Shown here: piece after piece, positions 13,220-25,100 of the stretch
Numbering within the stretch: the first letter of the stretch is position 1
Layout: each line of letters opens with the position of its first letter
From: Nematostella vectensis
Taxonomy: Eukaryota; Cnidaria; Anthozoa; Actiniaria; Edwardsiidae
Assembly: GCF_932526225.1 (NCBI RefSeq)
Contig: NC_064036.1
Location: 19,118,953 to 19,182,952 of the forward strand
Reading direction: 5' to 3'
DNA: 64,000 bases
The notes under the pieces: model-generated
What the model was told of the DNA's origin: nothing
The model's input: only the letters and a program-made list of their open reading frames with translations
The model's database searches: none
Translations under genes and position numbers: made by a program

Positions 13220-15275
13220 TGGTGTTAAATAATTGCGAGTAGATAAGGAAATTTTAACCAAATTATACATACGAATTATTGAGATATTTGTTTTTACATA
13301 ATTACTCACAATCCCCATGTTGGTGGAGAACACACGTGTCGATTATTCCTCTAGACGTGCCTTCACAAATGGCAAAGCCCTACACAGTTAGTTAGAAAGG
13401 GCTCGAACTCTGACCAATAGGGTAATGATCAGCCGAGTCCAAGGACTCTTGCCAGCCCGTTCGAGGGAGGTGGATAGTCTTTTGTGACGTCACAACTACT
13501 ACCAACCACAGGAACCCCAATCAAAACACCCTGGAGTACTGTACGTTGCCCCAGGTAGCCATATTGTAATTTATGACCTCGTGAGAATATCCTAGTTTAT
13601 TTCCACATCACAGAGTGTACAAGAACAATAATTGTCTTTTTAGGGCCTTCGGGGTGCTTAGTGAATCTATCGGCGACTTATTATGTGATATTAAAATGCG
13701 ACCTGTACACATTGATCACTTTTCGTGATGGTTAATCAACTTATGCATGTAGTACGATTAAAGTCAAAGCGTTCTGTGATGTGACCTATTCAACTGAAAT
13801 CTGCAGTACATACCACAGGGATATTTGCGAAATTATACTATTCAATTCGATACACTAATAGTGTGAGAAGTCACACTGGGGCAAAAGCAACTCGTTAATC
13901 GTGTTTTTCCATATCGACATAATGCGAGGCCCTTCCTAGACGAGGTCGTTATGCACAACATGTATGTCTGTAAGACACGTTATTTAATTAAGAACATTAG
14001 ATGCCATTTTGAATGGCTTGGGGGTGGAACAGCTGGAGACTAAAAGATTGAGTGCAATCTATTTACTCGTAGAATAGGTTGAAACAAAACATAAGTTTAT
14101 GAAAAGGTTCCGAAAACATCTCTTGTCATGTCCTTGTATTATATTGTATATTAAGCTTTGCCACTGTAAATAAATTGCACCACGAGTAAAGTGGCAATTG
14201 TGATAGCACCTGTTATTTTTGTTTTCCAACACCAAGCCATATAGCACAGCCTTGTCTCTCAGCTTGCTAGACGTTTCTGTTCAACAGACGCCAAACGGAA
14301 GGTCAACGTTACCAAGAAAGCCGATATAGTACCTTCATCACGCGGGCTTTCACAAATACAAAGAAACTTGCTAACAGAGGCTTTTCCCTAGGGTTTTTCG
14401 TTTTGGTTTTGGCTACTCTCGTTGTCTCTGCTGGCAGGGTAAAGCATCCCTGGATGGGATGGGGGACTCCCAGAACAGATTGAGGGGGAAACTTAGCCCC
14501 CTTGCAATAAAAAAGAGAAATTTTCTTGATGATAAAAAATCTCGATATACTAGGGCGATCTTTTTACCTGCGCTTGCCTACGTGCCTGTTTATTTTGTTT
14601 CTGTCGACAGAAAACATTGATTATTTTATTGAGGTTTGCCGTGTAGCATGAAATACATTGAATAACACCAAGTGGAAATTAAACCCAAGAAAGCTTAGCC
14701 TATGACTAATGCTTGCTTTGATCCTACCGATAAAAAAATAAATATTAATTTCCATAGCATTTGGCGTACACCCTGGCATAATGCACTATTTGTAATGCAG
14801 TCAAATTGAAGATTTTTGTGTCTTGGTAAGATTACGTTCCTTGACTAGGGAATTAAAGAGGCACTCTCGATTAAGCCTTCTGGCGAGGCCTCGTTTTCAT
14901 CTGGTGAGGGCAGTAAAGAGTTAGGTACTTATAAATACGCCCAAATCTTTAAAATCACACCGACATCAGAGGATTGCAGTAGCCAAATAAATCATAAATC
15001 AGACCCGGTTATCCTTCCGACTTCGTGGCTTCAATTTTACTCTCTCCTTTCAATACATAATTTTTTATAACCTAAATCATAATCGGAATTTCGTGAACAG
15101 AAGGCTTCGATCTTTAATATTTAGGTTAGAAGGAGCAAATTTAGCCGATGTGCGTGATGTCATCTCGATTGTTGTGATCTCGTGACATTGTCTGGCACAC
15201 GCACCCTCGCTCACGCGTGACATCTGATAGCCGCAGGGGGACTGGGCACTGAGTCGAGCGAACAACTTGGGAAAT
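13220..15275. other. Intergenic between KIF17 and PPP1R2
   Basis: No coding exon, RNA gene or transposon terminus could be supported. The stretch contains the KIF17 3' UTR and the PPP1R2 promoter. A short G/C-rich block at 13380-13480 looked tRNA-like at first but does not fold into a cloverleaf with B-box consensus. Confidence 0.4.
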
Positions 15276-18200
15276 ATGGCGAGTCCAGAAGGCAGCGACG
15301 ATGATCACGTTAAAAGACGAGGAATTCTTAAAGACAGATCTCAAGACAAGCACCAGTAAGCCAGACTAATTAATTAGTTCCTGCTTTACACTTTGGAACA
15401 CTTGGTTCCGGATATCCATCCCATATTTCTGCAAAATGCTCAATTGTCTTTGGCACGTCAAGTGTATTCATTTTTGTATAAACGTGAAGAAAGTCACAGA
15501 GTTCAAAATCATTTTCTCTTCGCATTTTTTAGCCTCCATCCAACCTTTTTTACTACGTGTCTATCGGATTAATATGGCTGCATTTTAGCTCCATTAAAGC
15601 AACGGAAGGCATTTTTTAAAGTTGTTGATTTTTAAAATATTGTGTTCAAAATCCGGTCGATAAAACTGTTTTGTTTTGAGTTAATATCTTGAACTGTATA
15701 AATCTTTTGATCGGCTAGATGTGACAACATCTTTTACATAATAATCACCTACAGTAAATTCATGTTGCCTATGTGCGTGTTCTTACTTGAATACGAAGTA
15801 GGGTAGGTAATTGAGTTTTTTAAGGCAGTCGAATGTGTGCTACATTGCGTATGCTATAAAGTCATTTCACATAACTTTACTTAAAATTATTGTGCAAAAA
15901 AAAGTGTCTTTCCCGCTCACGTAAAATTTTCAACACAAAACTCAATTGAAGTTACTGAATAACTCTATTACTCTTTATTTTGTTTGTTTGTTTAACGAAA
16001 TAGGTTATTTTTGTTTTGTTTTAACTAGCCTACATTTTTTTTACAAGTGGCCTTGTAGAATTACTTCTTTAAGTATATACTTAAAACTTATTTTTCTTTG
16101 CCCCTTTTTATCTCGTTCGTGATCCTAAAGCATTTTCTCAAATTATTAGTTTGTTTTCCTTAAATGACGTGAGAAATTGATTTGTTATTTATTCAATCAT
16201 CCTCTAGCTATAAATTCTTCTATTCAAAAAATTTACCAATTTTTTTTTATTAAAGAGTTGAATAATCTCACCAATAAAAGAAAATATTGTGCTTGCCTCA
16301 TCGAGGTGTTAACCAATGTCTAACAATAATTCCAAACTTAATTGTACATAGTGAATTTTGATTGGCTGGTTACAGGATGATAGACTATCAGTGTCAGTAG
16401 TTAATGTTCTTCACATGTTATGTAAAGAGTGTTCTTCGAAGTACAAGACATTTAAGAAATGAACTATGATTACAATGTTTAAAATTGGGAATTACTTTAA
16501 AAATATGGTTTAAGAACAACAATTAATCTATTGGAATTCTCTAAAACATTAACAATTTCTGCAAATTTCCTTATCCACTATATTGATCCATAAGTACAAG
16601 AGTGTTAAAATTCTGTTTGTTTAGAAGAAGTAATAAATGGACCTATGAACAAACTCATGAATGCAAATGTTTTTCTCACTTTTTTTCAGGCACAAAACAT
16701 AAACAGTCTGTCAGGTTATCGGAAAATTCAAACACATCTTAGAGATTCTCTGGATAAAACTCATTAAAGGCTTGTGTTGCTTTGTATTGTTTATAATACA
16801 CCTGGTTTGCAAAACGTTTTGTTTTTATTTGTTGAAATGTAATTTATTTCACTTAAATTAATAGCATGGTCAAACAAATTGTTTTCTGCTTGATATAATT
16901 ATGTTATTTTCCAGCTGGGATGAATGTATTATGAAATACTGTGACCCAGGTTCTAAAAATACTATGTGTTTTCTACTATAATTGATCAAAGAATTCTTCA
17001 CAGGTGGTAATATATTTTGTTTTTTTAAATGTAGATATGTTATGCAGTTAAAGTTCTTAAAACCTTTCAGTTATATCAATCTAGCCAAAAGAAAACATAA
17101 ACTTTTAATTCTGAAAAAGGAATTGAATTTGATTGGAATTGGAATTTTCTACAGATGTTTGAAAATTTTCCTGGCTGCGCGATTTGATTTTCCATGCAGC
17201 ATGCGCACACAATGCAAAAACAATTCATAGACTACAGAATATCTGCTAAATTTTACAGATTTGTTTTCTGAAGTTAAAACTTGAGGTTTGTTGTTTTCCT
17301 TGGGGAAATTTGCTTATCCCAGTATATTTCAGCAAACTGTAAATCTTTGCACATGCTGCAAAATAATTAATGGCAGGAAATTGTGTGACAGCCTTCCCCT
17401 GTGATGTGCTTTGTGTGACTGACTTCCCCTGTGATGTGCTTTGTGTGACTGACTTCCCCTGTGATGTATTTTGTGTGACTGACTTCCCCTGTGATGTGCT
17501 TTGTGTGACTGACTTCTCCAATGATGTACTTTATGTGACTGATTTCCCCTTTGATGTGCTTTATGTACTGACTTCTCCTTTGATGTGTTTTGTGTGACTC
17601 ACTTCCCCTGTGATGTACTTTGTGTGACTGACTTCCCCTGTGATGTGCTTTGTGTAACTATCTTCCCCTGTGATGTGCTTTGTGTGACTGACTTCCCCTG
17701 TGATGTGCTTTGTGTGACTGACTTCCCCTGTGATGTACTTTGTGTGACTGACTTCCCCTGTGATGTTCTTTGTGTAACTATCTTCCCCTGTGATGTGCTT
17801 TGTGTAACTATCTTCCCCTGTGATGTGCTTTGTGTGACTGACTTCCCCTGTGATGTGCTTTGTGTAACTATCTTCCCCTGTGATGTGCTTTGTGTGACTG
17901 AATTCCCCTTTGATGTGCTTTGTGTGACTGAATTCCCCTTTGATGTGATTTGGTGTAACTGTCTTCCCCTGTGATGTGCTTTGTGTGACTGACTTCCCCT
18001 GTGATGTTCCTTGTGTGATTGACTTCTCCTGTGATGTGCTTTTTTCGACTGACTTCCCAGCTCTGGAGTCCAATGGGATGAAATGAACATCATGATGACA
18101 TATCACCCAGAAGACAAGGATTATGGCCACATGAAAATCAATGAGCCTCCTACTCCATACAACAAGTTAAAGGACCCAGATGGCGAGGAGGGAGGCGGTC

Positions 18201-20390
18201 CTTCGTGTGATCCTATTTCTGACGATGAGCCTGAGAGTTTAGATCCCAAGGCTCTCTCAGAAAAGTAAGACATTTCACTGATTATATTTCCTTTTCGGGG
18301 GGTAAATTAACAATATGGATTAAATATACGGTTGAAACCGGGCCTGCTCTCAAAATGTGGCTGCCATTCTTTCAAGTCCTGAATTCACTCTTTATTATCT
18401 GTGTGTACTTAACCCATTGACTCCTGGCTTTTTTGGAGCTGAATTTACAAAAAACAGACTGAAAACAGATACCTCCCCCCCTATTCTGAGTTTTATACAG
18501 CCCGTCAAAGTCAAACACAGCTGCACCTAGTCAGCGGTATCCAAGCTTTCCAACAGTGCTTTGCGGTCCCCACTTTTAATCCCTCGTCGTTGTGCTGAAG
18601 CCAGCACAAGTTGATGGTTGCTTGTATTTTTCATCAAAAATACAGCTATGAGCATATTAGGAGAGTGTCTCAGGACATCATGAATTCTTTTGGGGCATAA
18701 TTGAGTGCTTTGCTTATGGATATTTGCAAACAAAGTTGGATTCATGATGATTTTTTCTTGTTTGGCTTTGCCCGGATGAGAAAATAATTTTCTAATGAAT
18801 CACCACAGCTCTCCTAAATGCTGTCTTTTCTGATACCAAATTGATTCCAAAATTGTTTACTCTGCTATTCTGGGTCTGTATGACCTGGAATTGATTTGTT
18901 TGGCTTCGGGGTGAAAAGACCATCTGACTTTGGGGAGAGGAGTGTTGACTGGCCCTCCCCTCGTGAATTTTCCCCTGGATCTCCCAGAATGCTTTGCAAT
19001 ACGTAAAGATATTTTCGTGGTTGTACAATCCTTCAAGGAATGGACATTGTGTTTTGAGGCCAGAAATGTACCTGGAGGATCAGAATAAAGGTATCTATTT
19101 GTGTCTTGAGCTGTGTTTGCTGATCTCTCTCCCTTGTGTGGTATTTTGAGCGTTTTATTGAGAGAGGTGATTCTGCTTTTCTCTCCTTGTTCGATTTGAG
19201 ATTTGTCAAAGAACCTGTGCTATTATTTGGCTTAAGAGTAGATGCCAACACCTTGGTTGGATGCATATCTGCAAGACCATTTATCCCCTAGACTGATGCC
19301 TGAGTATCTTCATCTTGTTGTGTTTATTTTGAATTTATGAATTTTTGGGGTTGTGGGTACTTCCCAAAGCCGGTACAGGCCGGTTGAGGGGTCAATGTGT
19401 TAATACCCTTTTTAGAATGGGTTGTAGATATCCATTTGACATTTTTCACCTTTTTTGTACAAGGTTTGTCATTTTGGGTGTGAGATTTCAACTCAGGGGC
19501 TTGATTAGGATTTATGATCACAGGATGCAAGATCAACCAAGGCGTAAAAGCTGGGAAGATACCCCAGAGGAAGACGAAGAGGAGGATGATGAAAATCTTA
19601 CTGAAGAAGAAAGATGTAAGGCTCAGTATGACTGAAAGGATTGATATTTCTCTATGATGACAACAGCTCTCTTGAATATTTATTGCTGTTTTTCTACAGT
19701 AAAGAAAAAGGAATTTGAAGAACATAGGAAATACCATTATAATGAGTTTGCTCAAGTCAAGCTTGCTAGGAAACTAATTGAGCAGGAGCTCAAGGAATTA
19801 GAAGATGATGACGATGCATCTGGGACTTCACCTGATAAAGCAGTGAGTTTCTAAGGGCATTAAACTATGTAAGGACAAACAACAATGCCCATGATTTTAT
19901 GTTGGTAAACATGCAGAGGGGCTAGCAAGTTTGCAAGAATGTGCTCAACAACATGCTGCCATAAAAATGTTTTCCAATCAAGTGCTAGTAGCAGGAATTA
20001 CACACATGCTGCATTCACAAGAAAAATATTGTGAAGAGCTCGGAGACAGGCAGTCTATGCCGAGTTGGGTAACTGAATGCATGCATATAATCATGTGGTT
20101 GTGGGAGGAAGAGGACTAAACTCCTTGTTAATTAGAAATGACTTTGATTTTCCTTTCGACTTTGGGAATGTTTTTGTCTTTGAATAAAGAGTTCGGTTAT
20201 TTCAAAGTGGTTGCTGTGTTGTTTTTGTTTTATTTTGAATTCGAAATACCTTTTTTTGGAAATATCATTAGCTGCAGATTGCAGGAAATTGTGTGCAAAA
20301 TCCTGGGAATGTTTGGCATATATTAAAGCCAGTTTTGAATACTGTCTGTTAAATAAAGTTTGTTTTGTTTTCCAGATGGATCATTCCTGA
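15276..20390 (+). CDS. PPP1R2: Protein phosphatase 1 inhibitor 2 (IPP-2)
   Basis: Exons 15276-15355, 18061-18264, 19524-19615, 19700-19842 and 20376-20390 give 177 residues (human about 205). All PP1-contact elements of inhibitor 2 are present: the GILK motif (KRRGILKD, 13-20), WDEMNI..TYHPEDKDYG..KINEPPTPY (32-60) including the GSK3-type Thr in PPTPY (Thr58), and the C-terminal helix EEHRKYHYNEF..VKLARKLI that blocks the PP1 active site in the known complex. Between them lies the usual acidic spacer (EDEEEDDENLTEEER). The protein is otherwise expected to be disordered and acts in nucleus and cytoplasm as a PP1 regulator. The final exon encodes only MDHS. A 30-bp minisatellite fills the end of intron 1 and supplies the pyrimidine tract of the exon 2 acceptor. 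It converges with NUP62. Confidence 0.93.
17380..18060. repeat. 30-bp minisatellite (~22 units) ending at the PPP1R2 exon 2 acceptor
   Basis: Unit GTGATGTGCTTTGTGTGACT then GACTTCCCCT, 30 bp, with variants (TAACTATCTT replacing TGACTGACTT). The unit length is a multiple of three, so all frames stay open (DFPCDVLCVT-like on + and GKSVTQSTSQ-like on -); these are repeat artefacts, not genes. The last unit differs: it reads GTGCTTTTTTCGACTGACTT then CCCAG, and this CAG is the splice acceptor of PPP1R2 exon 2 at 18061. Confidence 0.95.
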
Positions 20391-22171
20391 AGGCTGCTGA
20401 TGATGCACCACAACATGTATATTATCCACCAGCAAGAGAACTATATTGTTATAAAGCAGTTGTAATACACTGTTAAAGGCACCACAAGACTAGTCAACAA
20501 AACTTTTTAGAAGGTTTGAATATGGACCCCCTATGATGCATCCACAAATAATCTCACATTATTACCGAAATAAAGGTTTTTGAGGTGGGCATGCAGGCTA
20601 GAACCCCCCACAAGGACTTCATGCTAAAGGTGGTCCGAGATTCCATATTCTACAGTAAACAGCAAGCCATCTGAGTGCTTTATAATTTTTGCTTCATTGT
20701 CATTAAACCTATCTCTTGGGTAAAAAATGCTCCAAACCATGTCCAAGGTGCTATCCATTATGGGTAAGAATTTATAATGACACGCCCAATTTGCTATCAT
20801 ATAGGGTTAGAATTTATTCTGCTGACGAACACCTGTTTGTTTTATGGTCTGTTTTATGGTGTTAATACTAAGGTATGGTTCACTGGATATGTGATGGTGT
20901 AGATTGTGCAGTGACATGCTGTGGTTCGATTTGTGTCAAAGCATTGAGTAAATCTTTATTTTAATAGCTTTGTATATATTTGCTTCTTTTCTTTGTTAAG
21001 TAAAAATTGTCACCGGATAGCTAATCTGACAACACAAGATAAGATTTGATTTACTAAATTTCATTGGACTGGTGCTTATTTAGGGAAATCAAAAATAAAC
21101 TAATTCATTATAGATTGTTCAATAAATCTAACCCTAACCAATTTAACTGGCAAGCTATGTTTTGCACTTTGATCACTAATATAGACTGCATGATAACCAC
21201 AGAACAATTTTTTTTCCATACTTCAGCTTAGGACATGTTTGTGTATCTGATGGTGTGCTCTTTACTAAGGTTGGCTGGATAGAGTAGTATCAGCAGAGAA
21301 AGTACAGCTTTTAGACTGTTTTGAAAAAGCATTTATATAAATATAAAATGAGTATGTATTATGGTGAAAATATTTGTAGATTTGAATAAACTAGACAGTA
21401 CTACATAAACCTGCGTCTGTTTTATTCTACATCTAAGTTCGGTACAGAAAGTGAATGCAGAATGCATAGCTTTTATTGGCCGAATAGGCAGACCATACAT
21501 GCCTTATGAACTCAAGAACAATGTTGCATTGTAAATTGCTGTGTTCCTTACTGTGGATACCAGTCCCCAACTACTTCTCTCATTTAGTGATGCTCAGCTG
21601 CTTTGCGAAACGAGAATTAGTAGGAGACTGGTACCCAGATTATGTGTTTCTGAACAGGCAGTATTTTGATGTGCAGCATGCTAAACAAGCAATGAGACTG
21701 CACCTAGCACCCTCTGTATATACAATACTGAAGTGTGAACAGTTAACTTGTACAACATAAGTTTTTTTTTTTCTTATAAATGATTCAAATAAACAAAACT
21801 TATAGGCAATAAGTGAGAGTCAATTGGGAAAATTCCCTTCAGGCCACGAAAGGTCACTGGTTGATTGAGTCATTTTATGCTTCTGTATTCAATATGAAAC
21901 TATCAATGACTAGTTATTTCAAATAATTGCATGGATGTTACTGTATGTTGTAGCTAGTACAGTAAAGCAAGTAGAGGTATCGGAATGGGCATATGCAAGA
22001 ACACTTTAACAGTGTGTCATTGCTGGCCTTGTTGCTGATGGGGGAAACTGCTAAACACCATTGCTTCCATCTTGGATGTTGAAGTAAGGCATGCATTTCA
22101 AATCACCAATGAAGTAAAAGTGAAGATAATCATTGCTACCAATTTGTTGTGGTTTTGGGGCCTTTCCATTT
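20391..22171. other. Convergent 3' region of PPP1R2 and NUP62
   Basis: Holds the 3' UTRs of the two converging genes. AATAAA occurs at 20354-20359, in the last PPP1R2 intron (too early), and at 21386-21391, a plausible PPP1R2 polyadenylation signal. An open frame at 21506-21760 has no recognisable similarity and is not called. Confidence 0.4.
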
Positions 22172-25100
22172 CTAGTCAAATGCCTATAAAGAAAAACAAT
22201 TAGAAGTTTATTCTCTCAGTATTTAAACAAAAATATCTCGCAAGATGCAGCCAAGTTGCATGACTTGTTCATGCCACGCTGTGATGTCTTCTGTGCATCT
22301 ATTGGAGGACAGAAGCATTTTAAATTGAGATCCATTTGTTTTATACAACAGGTTAAATGTTCTCTTATGTTGCAATCTAGGCTTGGGGATTGCATGTGCA
22401 TGGTGATGCAAAGTGTGCATGTGCCCTCTAATACTAACACATGCACCCTCGACCAATAAGAGCATGCGATTTACTTGTGTGGCTGTATCATATTATAATC
22501 CCTATGTTTGTTGGACAAAAAGTTTCTGATCAGCCGAGTGGTCCAAGATGGCAGAACAGGGTCACCAGTAAAGATGTTGTAGATGTCACCATAGTTGGTG
22601 CCGCCACAGGCCTTAGACGGTTCTAAAATGGAATTTCACACATCTTCCCAGACCTTCCTCCTAAAGCAATGAGTAACAATAACAAGAAACCTACAAGATG
22701 CTTTGATAATATGGGATTCTTTACCAGTCTGAAGTTGCGTTCTTGTTCCTTTCTTCTGATCTCACTAAGACTCGCCACCTCATCCACCTTTCTCTGTAGT
22801 AGAGCTTTAGCATTCAAAGACAATAGAACGTTAGCAGAGCTACCGTATACCATGCATCATTATCTCTCAGAGCTATACCATGCAAAGACAACAGAACATT
22901 AGCAGAGTTACAGTATTACATGCATTAACCTCCCAGAGCTATACCATGCAAAGACAACAGAACATTAGCAGAGTTACAGTATTACATGCATTAACCTCCC
23001 AGAGCTATACCATGCAAAGACAAAAGAACATTGGCAGAGTTACAGTATTACATGCATTAACCTCCCAGAGCTATACCATGCAAAAACAACAGAACATTAG
23101 CAGAGCTACAATATACCATGCATTATCATCTCTCAGAGCTATACCATGCAAAGACAACAGAACATTAGGAGAGCTACAGTATAACATGCATTAACCTCTC
23201 AGGTTGCCAATGGGTCCGCCATTTCTCCATAACATACCTGCATTTTGATCAATCCACTGCAACGAATTCATGTGTGCATTCAAAATCTTGCTGACTTGCA
23301 CAATCTACGACAAACAAACATGACCCGAGTATATAAGTCACTCTAACATAGCTGCATGATCCTTAATTTTATCATTGCCAAAAACTGGTAGTAGACTACA
23401 ATTTGCTGATGGACTATGTTAGTTGGCTATTTCGATTGATTTACTTCAGTGTTGAGATATAAATGAAAAATAATACTTGTTTTGTCATGGCACCAGAGTT
23501 CCATCCCACTTACTGGGTCCTCATTTTCCTGCTGTGTAGAGCTTGTCGTATTCAGGTGGTCAATAATGGACTTTAGGTCTGTAACCATCTGCTTCAGTTG
23601 CCCATCAATATCTTTTGCCAACCCATATCTAAAGCAACAAATAAAGCATACAAATTATATATGAAATGTAGCACAATATAGAAAATTAATGTGAAGGCTA
23701 ACTGATGTAAGAGTTCATGTTGAAGTGGCAAATAATTTTTTTTTTGTTTCTCTCTTTCTCTGTTTGCATACAGTACTAGTGTATGTACTGTGGCTTACGT
23801 AAACTCTCTTTCTATGTCTGCATACTAGTGTATGTACTGTGGCTTACGTAAAATCTCTTTCTATGTCTGCATACTAGTGTATGTACTGTGGCTTACGTAA
23901 ACTCTCTTTGTCTCTCTGCATACTAGTGTGTGTACTGTGGCTTACGTAAACTCTCTTTGTCTCTCTGCATACTAGTGTATGTACTGTGGCTTACGTAAAA
24001 TCTCTTTCTATGTCTGCATACTAGTGTGTGTACTGTGGCTTACGTAAACTCTCTTTCTATGTCTGCATACTAGTGTATGTACTGTGGCTTACGTAAACTC
24101 TCTTTGTCTCTCTGCATACTAGTGTGTGTACTGTGGCTTACGTAAACTCTCTTTGTCTGTCTGCATACTAGTGTGTGTACTGTGGCTTACGTAAACTCTC
24201 TTTGTCTGTCTGCATACTAGTGTGTGTACTGTGGCTTACGTAAACTCTCTTTGTCTGTCTGCATACTAGTGTGTGTACTGTGGCTTACGTAAACACTCTT
24301 TGTCTGTCTGCATACTAGTGTATGTTCATTGGCTTACGTAAAATCTCTTTCTATGTCTGCATACTAGTGTGTGTACTGTGGCTTACGTAAACTCTCTTTG
24401 TCTGTCTGCATACTAGTGTGTGTACTGTGGCTTACGTAAACTCTCTTTGTCTGTCTGCATACTAGTGTGTGTACTGTGGCTTACGTAAACTCTCTTTGTC
24501 TGTCTGCATACTAGTGTGTGTACTGTGGCTTACGTAAACTCTCTTTCTCTGTCTGCATGCTGAAGCTGGCTGGTCCCCACAGAGTTTTTCTTCAGTTCAT
24601 CTTCAAGAGGTTTTAACAGATCCTCAAGTTCTCTTTGTTGGGCAGATATGAAATTTAGTTCCTCATCCAATCTAAAAAACAAAACACAGATTATATTATA
24701 TATATATATAATACATCATATATCAAATAGATAAATAGGCCTACAAACATCGACAAGCTTTCCCTTTTAGACACCTTCGATTGTCTGCACAATACACATA
24801 TATGTTCTAAGTCAATAAGCTTTACATACCTTTTTTGTTCAGCTTTAACACTCTCAACTCCAGAGTTCAATTCAGTTATCTGTAAGAAAACAAGATCCAT
24901 TTATCAATGAACAAAACACATCATTTCCCTGATCGCTTGATTGTTTCTTTGGCAACATCTAAAGACCAGATAAAGATACCATTATGACAAAATTGCTATA
25001 AGAACATATTCTATTAGAAATATTAGAGCAAATATTCTGTGCATAATGGCACGCATGAAATTTATAACCCTAAAAACTATCCCTCAAGGCTAATTTAGGT

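Noticed and set aside
13380..13480. tRNA-like sequence
   Set aside because: A GGCTCGAACTC-like B-box was noted, but no matching acceptor stem or A-box could be arranged.
17370..18130. Repetitive open frames of 129-189 codons on both strands
   Set aside because: Artefact of the 30-bp unit; intronic in PPP1R2.
21506..21760. 84-codon open frame
   Set aside because: In the convergent 3' region, no family resemblance, ordinary length for a chance frame.
22623..22724. Hydrophobic C-terminal extension of NUP62
   Set aside because: Explained as retained intron: the donor after NFRL and the 12-nt final exon at 22172-22183 restore the family C-terminus.
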